DNA of 64,000 nt, from NCBI RefSeq assembly GCF_016907355.1, contig NZ_JAFBBW010000001.1, positions 248,001 to 312,000 on the forward strand, in the 5' to 3' direction. Within the stretch, counting starts at the first letter, position 1, and every line of letters starts with the position of its first letter. The notes beneath the pieces are model-generated. The model was given only the letters and a program-made list of their open reading frames with translations, was not told the DNA's origin and ran no database searches. Below are positions 42,640 through 51,175 of this stretch, one piece after another. This DNA is from Agromyces aurantiacus (lineage in GTDB: Bacteria > Actinomycetota > Actinomycetes > Actinomycetales > Microbacteriaceae). The position numbers and the translations under genes are program-made.

Positions 42640-42736
42640 GCGCCGAGCATGCTCCCGATCCCCTGCGCCTCGCGTTCGATCGCCGCGGCTGTGGATCGCC
42701 GAGCTCGTCGCCCGGATGTGCAGGACGAGTCGCCTG

Positions 42737-42976
42737 CCCGAATCCCGGGCTTCTGCGGGTGGACCCGCAACAACGCGGGACTCGGGAAACCACGCGGCGC
42801 GCGACCCGGACCACGCAGACCTCCACCCAATCCCGGGTCCCGGGTTTCTGCGGGTGGAGCCGCAACAAGGCGGGACTCGGGAACCACGCGGCGCGCAACC
42901 CGGACCACGCGAGCCTCCACCAACCCCGGGTCCCGGGTTCCTGCGGGTTGACCCGCATCAAGGCGGGACTCGGAAG
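42737..42976 (+). repeat. tandem repeat array, ~94-base period (right of DUF559-like gene)
   Basis: Three units of the same core family, aligned on TGCGGG at 42754, 42849 and 42942. The core shows the hairpin TGCGGGTGGACCCGCA in the first unit, then GCGGGACTCGG. The longer linkers (with ACCCGGACCACGC) are conserved between the units too. Placed between the gene's start and the next gene. Confidence 0.9.
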
Positions 42977-43017
42977 ATCGTGAGGCGCGACCCGGCCGGC
43001 CCGCGCCGCCGAGCGGG

Positions 43018-44457
43018 TCAGTACCGTTCGGCGACCGTCAGGCGACCGGATGCCGCGGCCTCGGCGAATGCGGCGTAGTCGCGCTCGTTCTGGTCGGCGT
43101 AGTCCACCGCGAACGCCGCGATCGCCTCGTCGAACCGGGTCGACCCGCCGAGGTACGCCGCGATCGCCACGCGATCCCCGGCACGCGCGTGCGCCCGGGC
43201 GAGCGTCTGCCCGCAGGCGATCGCATACAGCTCGGCCCCGCGCGGCATGATCACCTCGATGTCGGCGGAGCCCTTCCAGTCGTTCAGCTGCCGGAGGTAG
43301 AAGTCGCGCTCGACCCCGTCGGGCGCGAGCACGCGCTGCCAACCGAGGAAGAGATCGCTCGCCGCCTGCATGAGGCGCTGCCCGCGCACGACGCGCTCGC
43401 CGTGGTGGTCGTAGCGGCTCGGCGCGACGAAGCGCTCGAGCACCGACGCCTCGGCCTGCTTGGCCTGCAGGATGAGCGGGTCGGCGTCGTCGCGTCCGCG
43501 GAGCAGCACGATCCAGGCCCGGGTCCCGACGCTGCCGACGCCGACGACCTTGCGGGCCATGTGCACGTACTGGAACTCCTCGATCGGATGCCGCTCGAGC
43601 GGCAACGTGGTCCGGTACCCCTCGAGCATCCCCTGCATCCAGGCCTCGATGTCGGCGCGGGTGCCCTCGCCCACCTGGAGCTCCTCGACCGGCATGATGA
43701 GCGGCGGGTCGGCGGCGATGCGCATCTCGCCGTCGACGACGGTCACGAGCTTGGTGAACGCCCGCACGCTGTCGCGCTTGCGCGCCTTCGCGAGCGAGGC
43801 CTGCGTGCGTCGCACCTGCTCGTCGCCGACGCGGTTCGCCGCGCGTTCGTCGCGGATCCACCGCTCGATCTGGTCGGCGTCGAGCCGGTCGTACCAGGCC
43901 TCGAGCACGCCCGACCGCGCCGCCCGCCGCATCTGCTCGCGGTAGCCGGACACGGCGGCGCGCACGGCGCGCGCCCGCTCCTTCACGGTGAACCCGCGGT
44001 GCCGCCCCGCGATCTCGAAGCTCGCGGCGAGGCGCTTGACGTCCCATTCCCACGGCCCGGGCAGGGTCTCGTCGAAGTCGTTGATATCGAAGATGAGGCG
44101 CCGCTCGGGCGAGGCGAAGACGCCGAAGTTCGACAGGTGCGCGTCACCGCAGATCTGCGCGGTGATCCCCGAGACCGGGGTGCCCGCGAGGTCGGATGCC
44201 ATGATGAGCGCCGCGCCGCGGTAGAAGTTGAACGGCGACACGAGCATGCGCGCGTACCGGATGGGCACGAGCTCGGGCACGCGCGTGAGCGCCTGCTGCT
44301 CGAGCAGTGCGACGGGGTCGGGGCGATCGGATGGCGCGCTCCACCCGGCGTGCGACGAACGCGGCACCCGTCGACGCGCGGCACGCCCGGCCTCGCGTCG
44401 TGCCGCGAAGTCGTGCCGCGGCGCCGGGTCGAACTCCGCGTACTGGATGTCAGCCAT
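43018..44457 (-). CDS. DUF2252 domain protein
   Basis: Soluble protein of 479 residues. DUF2252 marks are the early PIRYARMLVSPFNFYRGAA, QICGDAHLSNFGVFASPE, DINDFDETLPGPWEWDVKRL (quoted in parts) and a late QTLARAHARAGD. The GDAHLxNFG and DxNDFD pattern resembles the catalytic and DFG-like motifs of aminoglycoside phosphotransferase-like kinases, so a small-molecule kinase is plausible but unproved. Overlaps the upstream MFS gene by 8 bases; last gene of a tightly overlapped operon with a class II amidotransferase. Confidence 0.82.
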   Translation of the reverse strand: MADIQYAEFDPAPRHDFAARREAGRAARRRVPRSSHAGWSAPSDRPDPVALLEQQALTRVPELVPIRYARMLVSPFNFYRGAALIMASDLAGTPVSGITAQICGDAHLSNFGVFASPERRLIFDINDFDETLPGPWEWDVKRLAASFEIAGRHRGFTVKERARAVRAAVSGYREQMRRAARSGVLEAWYDRLDADQIERWIRDERAANRVGDEQVRRTQASLAKARKRDSVRAFTKLVTVVDGEMRIAADPPLIMPVEELQVGEGTRADIEAWMQGMLEGYRTTLPLERHPIEEFQYVHMARKVVGVGSVGTRAWIVLLRGRDDADPLILQAKQAEASVLERFVAPSRYDHHGERVVRGQRLMQAASDLFLGWQRVLAPDGVERDFYLRQLNDWKGSADIEVIMPRGAELYAIACGQTLARAHARAGDRVAIAAYLGGSTRFDEAIAAFAVDYADQNERDYAAFAEAAASGRLTVAERY

Positions 44458-46144
44458 GCTGCGCCTCCTCCGGTTCTGACGCGTCGGTCCGCGGGCGGCG
44501 GCGACCGGGCGGCCGGTCGTCGGGGATGCCGCGCGAGAACAGCAGTGCGGCGAGCGCGATCGCGATCAGCCCGACGAACGCGGTGCGCAGCGCCTCGATC
44601 TGGGCGGCGCTGTACGCGCTCGCGAGCGTGTCGGCGTCGGCGGACGACAGTCCCGCCTCCTCGCCGATCTCGTCGACGCTCGACGCGGGCACGAGCTCGA
44701 CTCCGCCCTGCGTCGCCTCGGTCACCGTCTGCTTGACGTCGTCGGGCAGGTCGCTCGAGGCGACCGTGCCGGCGAACGAGGTCGTGAGCGCGCCGATCAG
44801 GACGGAGCCGATCAGGGCGGTGCCGAGCGACGAGCCGAGGTTCTGGAACACGCCCTGCACGCCGCCGACCTCGCTGGACTTCTCGGGTCCGACGCTCGAC
44901 ATGTTGACGTTGCCGAGCTGCGAGGCGAGCAGGCCGAGCGCGGCGCCGGCGGTGAACATGCCGATGCCGAAGGCGGGGATGCGCAGTTCGACGTCGACCG
45001 ACGCGAGGAGCACCACCGCCGAGACGGCGAGCACGACCTGGCCGGTCTGCACGATCCGCCGGGCCGACCAGATCGTGTTCAGCCGGGTGCCGACGAACGA
45101 GAAGAGGATGAGCGAGATCGACAGCGGGAAGATCCGCAGGCCCGTCTGGAGCGCGTCGAAGCCGAGCGTCATCTGCAGGTACACGGGCACCATGAAGAAG
45201 AGCCCGGCGGTCACGGCGTACTGGGCGCCGAGCGCGCCGAGGCCGCTGCGCAGCCGCTCGATGCGGAACAGCCGGACATCGAGGAACGGCGGCCGGTCGG
45301 TCTCGATGAGGCGCCGCTGCCGCCGCACGAACCAGGCCAGGAGGATGCATCCGCCGAGGATGAGCCAGGTCGTGAGCGAGATGCCGAGCGGGGCGATCGG
45401 CACCCCGCCGATCTCGGGCACCTGCAACGGCTGGATCCAGCCCCAGACCTTGCTCTGCAGCATCCCGAACACGATGGCGACGAACCCGGCGGAGGACAGC
45501 AGCACGCTGAGGAGGTCGATGGGGGTCCGGCGCGGCGGATGGCGGTCGACGATGCGGCGCGCGAACAGCACGACGACCGCCATCACGACGACCTCGCCGA
45601 TGAACACGTACCGCCACGAGGCGTAGGTGGTCACGAGCCCGCCGATGAGGGGGCCAGCGGCGACCGCGGCGCCCGAGGCCGCGCCGATGAGGGCGAACGC
45701 CGTCACGCGCTGCTTCCCCTCGTAGTTGTCGGCGATGAGTGCGGCGATGGCGGGGATCACGAGCACCGCGCCCATGCCCTCGATGACCGACCAGCCCAGG
45801 AAGAGCACGACGATGTTCGGGCTGAGCGCGGTGATGAGCGATCCGACCGCATAGACGATCGAGCCGATGACGAAGGCGCGCAGCCGACCCCACACGTCGC
45901 CGAGCTTCGCGCCGACCAGCATCAGCGCGGCCATCGTGAGCGTGTAGAACGTGATCGCGGCCTGCATGGCCGCGACCGTCGTGTCGAGGTCGTCCACGAC
46001 CGTGGAGATCGACACGTTCATGACCGAGCTGTCGAGCACCATCACGAACTGCGCCGCCGACAACGCGGCGGCGACGGTCCAAGGTGCTCTCGCAGCCTCC
46101 GTCGAGGGTTCGGCGGTCTCAGGCTGCGGCCCGGAACGGCTCAT
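44450..46144 (-). CDS. MFS transporter, DHA2 (EmrB/QacA) type
   Basis: Efflux permease of 564 residues with 14 predicted membrane segments. The N-terminal motif with VMVLDSSVMNVSISTVVDDL identifies the DHA2 drug:H+ antiporter group, with motif A near GAKLGDVWGR. A large outside loop (with SSDLPDDVKQTV) lies before the last segment. Substrate unknown. Starts inside the amidotransferase gene (26-base overlap) and overlaps the DUF2252 gene, so all three are co-translated. Confidence 0.9.
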   Translation of the reverse strand: MSRSGPQPETAEPSTEAARAPWTVAAALSAAQFVMVLDSSVMNVSISTVVDDLDTTVAAMQAAITFYTLTMAALMLVGAKLGDVWGRLRAFVIGSIVYAVGSLITALSPNIVVLFLGWSVIEGMGAVLVIPAIAALIADNYEGKQRVTAFALIGAASGAAVAAGPLIGGLVTTYASWRYVFIGEVVVMAVVVLFARRIVDRHPPRRTPIDLLSVLLSSAGFVAIVFGMLQSKVWGWIQPLQVPEIGGVPIAPLGISLTTWLILGGCILLAWFVRRQRRLIETDRPPFLDVRLFRIERLRSGLGALGAQYAVTAGLFFMVPVYLQMTLGFDALQTGLRIFPLSISLILFSFVGTRLNTIWSARRIVQTGQVVLAVSAVVLLASVDVELRIPAFGIGMFTAGAALGLLASQLGNVNMSSVGPEKSSEVGGVQGVFQNLGSSLGTALIGSVLIGALTTSFAGTVASSDLPDDVKQTVTEATQGGVELVPASSVDEIGEEAGLSSADADTLASAYSAAQIEALRTAFVGLIAIALAALLFSRGIPDDRPPGRRRPRTDASEPEEAQHG

Positions 46145-46958
46145 GATGGTATCCCTCCTTGTCGAGGATCGCGATGGTCGCCTCGGGGACCTCGACGAAC
46201 ACCCCCGGCAGGTCGTTGAGCGGTTCGGAGACGACCACGTGCGCGTGCTCGCCGAACGTCGCGAGCCGTTCCGCGTCGGGGTACATCTCCCGGATGGTGG
46301 GGATGTCGACCGAGTGGAAGAGCGTGCGCGAGCGCCCCTGCGACGAGTAGCGCAGCGCCCAGATCGTGGCGCCGTCCGCGACGGCGATGGTGCCCTGCAT
46401 GGGGAAGAGGATCCCGTGCTCGCGTCCGACGCGCTCGATGTGCTCGACCATCGCGCTGAGCGCCTTCACCGGGTCGTCGACGAGCCCGAAGGTGATGGCG
46501 AGATGGAACATGACCTCGGAGTCGGTCGTCCCCATGAGGTGAGGATAGAGGGACGGATCGATCGCGAACGTGAGGTCGCGCTTGACCTTGGCGTACTCGC
46601 CGAGGAACCCGTTGTGCATGAAGAGCCAGTTCTCCCACCGGAACGGATGGCAGTTGGTGCGCTGGATCGGCGGTCCACCGGCCGCGCGCACGTGGCTGAA
46701 GAACAGCGGGCTGTGGATCGAACGCGAGAGCTCGCGCACGTTCTCGTCGTTCCAGGCGGGCTCGATGCTGTGGAACACCGAGGGGATGCTGCCCGCGACG
46801 GCCCCGGTCGGATACCAGCCGATCCCGAAGCCGTCGCCGTTCACGGTCTCGGCGCCGAGCGGCGAGTCGAGCGACTGGGCCACGAGGGAATGCTTCGCGT
46901 CGAGGAGGACCGCCGAGGCCTGCAACGGTTCACCGGAATACGCCAACCACCGGCACAT
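46119..46958 (-). CDS. class II glutamine amidotransferase
   Basis: Ntn-hydrolase of 279 residues. Cys2 directly follows the initiator Met (MCRWLAYSG), as needed for the N-terminal nucleophile; other active-site parts are NGDGFGIGWY, SHVRAA and NCHPF...FMHNG. It resembles the YafJ/EgtC-like stand-alone amidotransferases that act on gamma-glutamyl or related amides. A GGGGGAGGG site precedes ATG 46958. It heads the operon with an MFS exporter and a DUF2252 protein, perhaps one modification and export pathway. Confidence 0.87.
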   Translation of the reverse strand: MCRWLAYSGEPLQASAVLLDAKHSLVAQSLDSPLGAETVNGDGFGIGWYPTGAVAGSIPSVFHSIEPAWNDENVRELSRSIHSPLFFSHVRAAGGPPIQRTNCHPFRWENWLFMHNGFLGEYAKVKRDLTFAIDPSLYPHLMGTTDSEVMFHLAITFGLVDDPVKALSAMVEHIERVGREHGILFPMQGTIAVADGATIWALRYSSQGRSRTLFHSVDIPTIREMYPDAERLATFGEHAHVVVSEPLNDLPGVFVEVPEATIAILDKEGYHHEPFRAAA

Positions 46959-47039
46959 GCGCGCCCTCCCCCTGCCGCAGCGGCCGCGGCGTCAGGCCCA
47001 GTCTTCCGGCCGCGGCGATCGCGGTGTGGGCCGAAAGTC

Positions 47040-48362
47040 TCACCCCGCGGCGGCGTCGCCCTCCCCCGTGGATCCGTCGCCCTCCGCGGGCAGCGGGCAC
47101 GGCGCGGCATCCGTCATGCGCTGGGTGGCCTGTTCCAGCGACCAGGGCAGCTCGACGAGCGGCTGGTCGCGCCCGTCGACGGCGGCGGCCTTCGAGCCGA
47201 TGGAGGCGAGCGCGAAGGCCGCCTCGCGCACGAGCGTCGCCCCGCCGGTCGAGTTGTCGAGGGCGAGCACGACGGTGAGCCCGGTGTCCGGATCGGTGAA
47301 CACGGCCGTGAGTGCGCCGACGGACTCGCCCGCGATGCCGCGCAGCGGACCGTACTCCTGTCCGCCGATGCCCTGTCCCTGCCACGACGGGGCCGTGCCG
47401 CCGAAGGGCTCGACCGTCCACGCACGGCGCGCGGTGCCCTCGCTGAACAGCGTGCCGCTCGCGAACGCCTGGCTGAACTCGCGCGCGTCGTCGAGGCTCG
47501 ACCAGGCTCCGCCCGCGGGCCCGGAGATGGAGCTCGATCGGTCGGAGACGTCACGCACGGCCTCGCAGTCGGGCGTGCCGTCGCCCTTCAGCTGGGAGGC
47601 GTACCCGCCGAGCGCGTCGGGCTGGTCGGTGTCGGCGGGGTCGGGCATCACGGTGGCGTCCATGTCGAGCGGATCGAGGACGTACTGCTCGGCGAGTTCG
47701 GTCCAGCTGCGGCCGGTGACCTGCTCGAGCGCGGTGGCGAGCAGCAGCATCCCGGTGCGGGACTCCGCCCAGTTCGCGCCCGGTTCGCCCACGCGATCCC
47801 GCGCCATGCCGCTGGCGATGAGCTCACCGGCGGGCCAGTTCCGCTCGGGATTGGAGATGAAGAACGACCGCAGCGACGAGTAGTAGTCGGCGAGGCCGGA
47901 GTCGTGGCGGCACAGCTGCTCGACCGTGAGGTCGCCGATGCCGGGCAGGCCCCGCACCATCGACTGGACCTCGTCGTCGAGCTCGATCACGTCGGCGTCG
48001 ACCAGGCGCAGCGCGATCGCGCACGTGATCTCGCCGGTCACGCCGGCGAGCTGGAACCGGGTGTCGGCGGTGATGTCGTCGCCGCTCTTCCCGAACCGGG
48101 TGCCGCCCTCGCCCGCGGTCCACGCGCCCGCCCACGGCACCCATACGCCGGCCACGCCGCCGCTCGAGCCGCTGAGCCGCACCGCCTCGGCGAGCGTGGC
48201 TTCGAGCTGATCGACGACGTCGGGATCCAGCCGGCCCTCGACCTGGTCGAAGTCGGCTGACGGCTGCGCGGGCGCCATGCACCCCGAGAGCCCTACGACC
48301 GCGCACGCGGTGACCACCGCCGCGACGATGCGCCGCCGAACGCGTGCCACCCCTCCAGCCAC
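47040..48362 (-). CDS. beta-lactamase-fold lipoprotein lacking catalytic residues
   Basis: 440 residues from GTG 48362. A signal peptide ends in lipobox LSGC (Cys28). The body aligns with serine hydrolases of the beta-lactamase/D-Ala-D-Ala carboxypeptidase family: RFQLAGVTGEIT stands where the SxxK motif should be, CRHDSGLADYYSS matches the HTSGL block, and NWAESRTGMLLLATALEQVTG the YxN block. Gly107 and Gly110 replace Ser and Lys, and Trp198/Glu200 replace Tyr and Asn. It is therefore probably not an active hydrolase but a binding or scaffolding lipoprotein. GTG 48350 is an alternative start. Confidence 0.82.
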   Translation of the reverse strand: MAGGVARVRRRIVAAVVTACAVVGLSGCMAPAQPSADFDQVEGRLDPDVVDQLEATLAEAVRLSGSSGGVAGVWVPWAGAWTAGEGGTRFGKSGDDITADTRFQLAGVTGEITCAIALRLVDADVIELDDEVQSMVRGLPGIGDLTVEQLCRHDSGLADYYSSLRSFFISNPERNWPAGELIASGMARDRVGEPGANWAESRTGMLLLATALEQVTGRSWTELAEQYVLDPLDMDATVMPDPADTDQPDALGGYASQLKGDGTPDCEAVRDVSDRSSSISGPAGGAWSSLDDAREFSQAFASGTLFSEGTARRAWTVEPFGGTAPSWQGQGIGGQEYGPLRGIAGESVGALTAVFTDPDTGLTVVLALDNSTGGATLVREAAFALASIGSKAAAVDGRDQPLVELPWSLEQATQRMTDAAPCPLPAEGDGSTGEGDAAAG

Positions 48363-48573
48363 CGTGCCCCCCGCCGTGTGTCCGATTGCGATTGTAACCC
48401 GCGGCGTCGGCGTCGTCGCGTCGGCAGGGTACCGAATCCGCGGATCTGCGGCCGGGCGGGCGGCCGCGTGTCCCCCGACCGACGGGCTCGCGCCATCCGC
48501 CCAATCCGCCGGGGGCGGGGTACCGAACTCCTGCTGCACGGCATCCGCCGGGCGTGGACAAGGAGGCATCGCC

Positions 48574-48981
48574 ATGAAGGACTCACCCAACCGCATCGCC
48601 GCGACCGTGTTCGGCGCGGTCTACCTGCTCGTCGGACTGCTCGGCTTCGCCGTGACCGGCGGCGTCGGCTTCATCGCGACCGAGGGCGGCCTGCTGCTCG
48701 GCATCTTCGCGGTGAACCCACTGCACAACATCGCCCACCTCGCGATCGGGGCGGCGCTGCTGATCGCGGGCCTGTCGACCGTCGCGGCGGCGAAGACCGT
48801 GAACACCGTGGTCGGCGCCGCGTACCTGCTGCTCGGCGTGGTCGGCTTCTTCCTCGCCGGCACGCCCGCGAACATCCTGGCGCTGAACGCGCCCGACCAC
48901 TTCCTCCACCTCGCGAGCGCGATCGTGCTGCTGGGCGTCGGCCTCGGCGCGGAGCGCTCGGCACGCGTGGCCACGGCCTAG
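48574..48981 (+). CDS. DUF4383 membrane protein
   Basis: Membrane protein of 135 residues with four membrane segments. The pattern AVYLLVGLLGFAVTGG, NPLHNIAHLAIGAALLIAG and LNAPDHFLHLASAI is that of DUF4383. Function unknown. It has a near-ideal AAGGAGG eight bases before ATG 48574. A second membrane-protein gene follows after 10 bases, so the two are probably co-transcribed. Confidence 0.85.
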   Translation: MKDSPNRIAATVFGAVYLLVGLLGFAVTGGVGFIATEGGLLLGIFAVNPLHNIAHLAIGAALLIAGLSTVAAAKTVNTVVGAAYLLLGVVGFFLAGTPANILALNAPDHFLHLASAIVLLGVGLGAERSARVATA

Positions 48982-48991
48982 GGAGCCGGCC

Positions 48992-49555
48992 ATGGACGCA
49001 CCGACCGCGATCACGCGCAGCTGGCCGATGCTGGGCGCGCTCGGCGCCGGCCTGCTGCTCGCGGCCCTCGCGGCCGGTGCAGGGGGTGCACCGCAGGCCG
49101 CCCTGGCCGGGCTCGGCGTCGCCGCGCTCGGCTGGGGCGTCCTGTCCCTCCGCGCGGGACGCATGCTGGCCCCGCGCGCGGTGCTCGGCGTCGCCGTCGC
49201 CACGCTCGTCGGAGGCGGCGGCGCGGTGGGCGCGGGGGCGCTGGCGGATGTCGCGGGCCTGCCGCTCGCGGCCGCCGCCGTGTTCGTCGGGGCGATCGCG
49301 CTGTCGGCCGCCCTTGCGGTCCGCTCCCGTCGCGCCGCACCCGCGCACCCGGAGGCGCACGCCGCCGCGCGCCCCTCCCCCGCCGACGCACGCCGCACGC
49401 TCCTCGGGCTCGCCGTGGGCGCCGTGCTCGTCTCGACGCTGGCCACACCCGCCCTCGCCGCCACCGAGGCGGGCGAGCTCGCCGTGCCGCACGGCGAGCA
49501 CGGCACGGCGCCGCACGACGGCGCCGCCGACCACGACCCGGGTCACGCGCACTGA
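48992..49555 (+). CDS. Ala-rich membrane protein with His/Asp tail
   Basis: 187 residues, no family recognised. About four Ala/Gly/Leu-rich membrane segments, a spacer rich in Ala/Pro/His, one more hydrophobic segment (LGLAVGAVLVSTLATPALA) and a C-terminal tail rich in His and Asp (VPHGEHGTAPHDGAADHDPG) that could bind a metal. It follows the DUF4383 gene by 10 bases. Function unknown. Confidence 0.68.
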   Translation: MDAPTAITRSWPMLGALGAGLLLAALAAGAGGAPQAALAGLGVAALGWGVLSLRAGRMLAPRAVLGVAVATLVGGGGAVGAGALADVAGLPLAAAAVFVGAIALSAALAVRSRRAAPAHPEAHAAARPSPADARRTLLGLAVGAVLVSTLATPALAATEAGELAVPHGEHGTAPHDGAADHDPGHAH

Positions 49556-49570
49556 CCCGCACGACCGCGG

Positions 49571-49599
49571 CCGGGGGCGCGTGGCGATGACGCCCCCGG
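49571..49599. terminator. hairpin between convergent genes
   Basis: CCGGGGGCG paired with CGCCCCCGG (9 bp, 11-base loop) in the 113-base convergent gap. No T-tract; termination by structure is likely but unproved. Confidence 0.55.
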
Positions 49600-49668
49600 T
49601 CGCATCCCGGCCCGGTCGAGCGGCCCCCGCCCGGCCGGGCCCTCCCGCGTCGGGGTGCGTCGGTCGCG

Positions 49669-50985
49669 TCAGGCCGGCAGTTCGGCGGCCGTGCCGAGGT
49701 CTCGGACCGCGCCCGACATGAACCGCTCGACGTCGCGGTCGACGATGATGTCGCGCGGCACGAGCGGGCGCGCGAGGTAGAGGCCCTCGAGCGAGGTGAG
49801 CCGCGAGAGCGCCACGTACGTCTGGCCGGGACTGAAGACGCGCGAGCCGAGGTCGACGATCGCGGTGTCGTAGCTCGCGCCCTGCGACTTGTGGATGGTG
49901 ACGGCCCACGCGAGCCGCAGCGGGAACTGCGTGAACTCGGCGACGATCTCGCGCTCGAGCTTCTTCTGCACCGGGTCCCACGTGTAGCGGTACTTCTCCC
50001 ACGTGACCGGCTCGACCTCGTGCTCCTCGCCGTCGACCTCGACGCGCACCTCGCGCTGGAGCGAGGTGACCCTGCCGATCGTGCCGTTGACCCAGCGCGG
50101 CGCCTCGCCCCATCCGGCCGTGTCGTTGCGCAGGAACATCACCTGCGCGCCGACCTTGAGCTCGAGCCGTTCGTCGGCCGGGTAGCCGCGGCCGCCGAAC
50201 TCGCCGTTGACGTCGGCCTCGTTCGCGAGCGAATGGCCGGGCAGCCGGTGCAGCGCGGTGCGGTTGATGCGGTTCACCGTCTCGTTGGTCGTCGCGAGCG
50301 TGATCGCGCCCTGCTCGGGCAGCGGGCGGCGCGCGCCCGTGTCGTTGAGCGCGCCCGCGATCTCGGCGGTGACCATGCCGTGCCGCACGGCGTTGAGCAT
50401 GTGCTTGAACGCGTCGTCGTGCTGGCGGTGCACCTCGCCGAGCTCGAAGATGCGCAGGTCGGCCTCGTTCCACACCTTGGCGTCAAAGAACCACATCGAG
50501 CGGTAGGTGTCGGCGAAGTAGCGGCGCTCGTCGCCCGAGCCGGGAACCGGCGCCAACTGGTACGGGTCGCCGAACAGCACGACCTGCACGCCCCCGAACG
50601 GGTCGTGGGGGCGCTGCCGGGCCTGCCGCAGCGAGCGGTCCATCGCATCCATCAGGTCGGCGTTGACCATCGAGACCTCGTCGACGACGAGCGTGTCCAT
50701 CGCGTTGAGGAGCTTTCGAACGGCGTCGTTCTGGTCGATCTCGGCGTCGGCGATCACGCCGATCGGGAGCCGGAACAGCGAATGGATGGTCTGGCCGCCG
50801 ACGTTCAGCGCCGCGACGCCGGTGGGGGCGCAGATCACGATCTGCTTGCCGGTGTTCCAGTTCAGGTGGTTCAGGAGCGTCGACTTGCCGGTGCCCGCCC
50901 GGCCCGTCACAAAGACGTGCTCGCGCGTGTGCTCGATCGCCTGGAACACCGCCTGCTGCTCGGCGGTCAGGGTCACGGTCTGCAC
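49669..50985 (-). CDS. PIF1-like superfamily 1 helicase
   Basis: ATP-dependent DNA helicase of 438 residues. Motif I is GRAGTGKST (28-36), then CAPTGVAALNVGG (Ia), LVVDEVSMV (II, DE), LFGDPYQLAPV (III), and late TIHKSQGASYD (V) and YVALSRLTSLEGL (VI). This is a compact PIF1/RecD2-like helicase, probably acting on replication-blocking structures or recombination intermediates. GTG 50985 has AAGG upstream; an in-frame reading from farther upstream adds a purely basic leader and is unlikely. Confidence 0.88.
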   Translation of the reverse strand: MQTVTLTAEQQAVFQAIEHTREHVFVTGRAGTGKSTLLNHLNWNTGKQIVICAPTGVAALNVGGQTIHSLFRLPIGVIADAEIDQNDAVRKLLNAMDTLVVDEVSMVNADLMDAMDRSLRQARQRPHDPFGGVQVVLFGDPYQLAPVPGSGDERRYFADTYRSMWFFDAKVWNEADLRIFELGEVHRQHDDAFKHMLNAVRHGMVTAEIAGALNDTGARRPLPEQGAITLATTNETVNRINRTALHRLPGHSLANEADVNGEFGGRGYPADERLELKVGAQVMFLRNDTAGWGEAPRWVNGTIGRVTSLQREVRVEVDGEEHEVEPVTWEKYRYTWDPVQKKLEREIVAEFTQFPLRLAWAVTIHKSQGASYDTAIVDLGSRVFSPGQTYVALSRLTSLEGLYLARPLVPRDIIVDRDVERFMSGAVRDLGTAAELPA

Positions 50986-51163
50986 GGGGCGCCTTCGGAG
51001 TCGGGTGGGCTCGCGTCGGGTTCGACGCGACCGGGTCCGGCGGATGCCGCGACCCGGCGTCTTCACTGTAGAACGGTTCGGCGGCGCCCCGGCCGCCGGT
51101 CGCGGCATCCGTCGTCCCGTCATGTTGCGCTGTGGACAACCGAGCGGAACCGGGCCTCCTGTT

Positions 51164-51169
51164 TAGACT
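51164..51169 (+). promoter_or_regulatory. -10 element of hypothetical gene (leaderless)
   Basis: TAGACT, six bases before GTG 51176; no ribosome-binding site, so a leaderless mRNA is likely. Confidence 0.55.
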
Positions 51170-51175
51170 TGGCGG

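Noticed and set aside
41309..42976. CRISPR array
   Set aside because: Units are 73-94 bases with conserved, not unique, spacers, and no cas genes are near.
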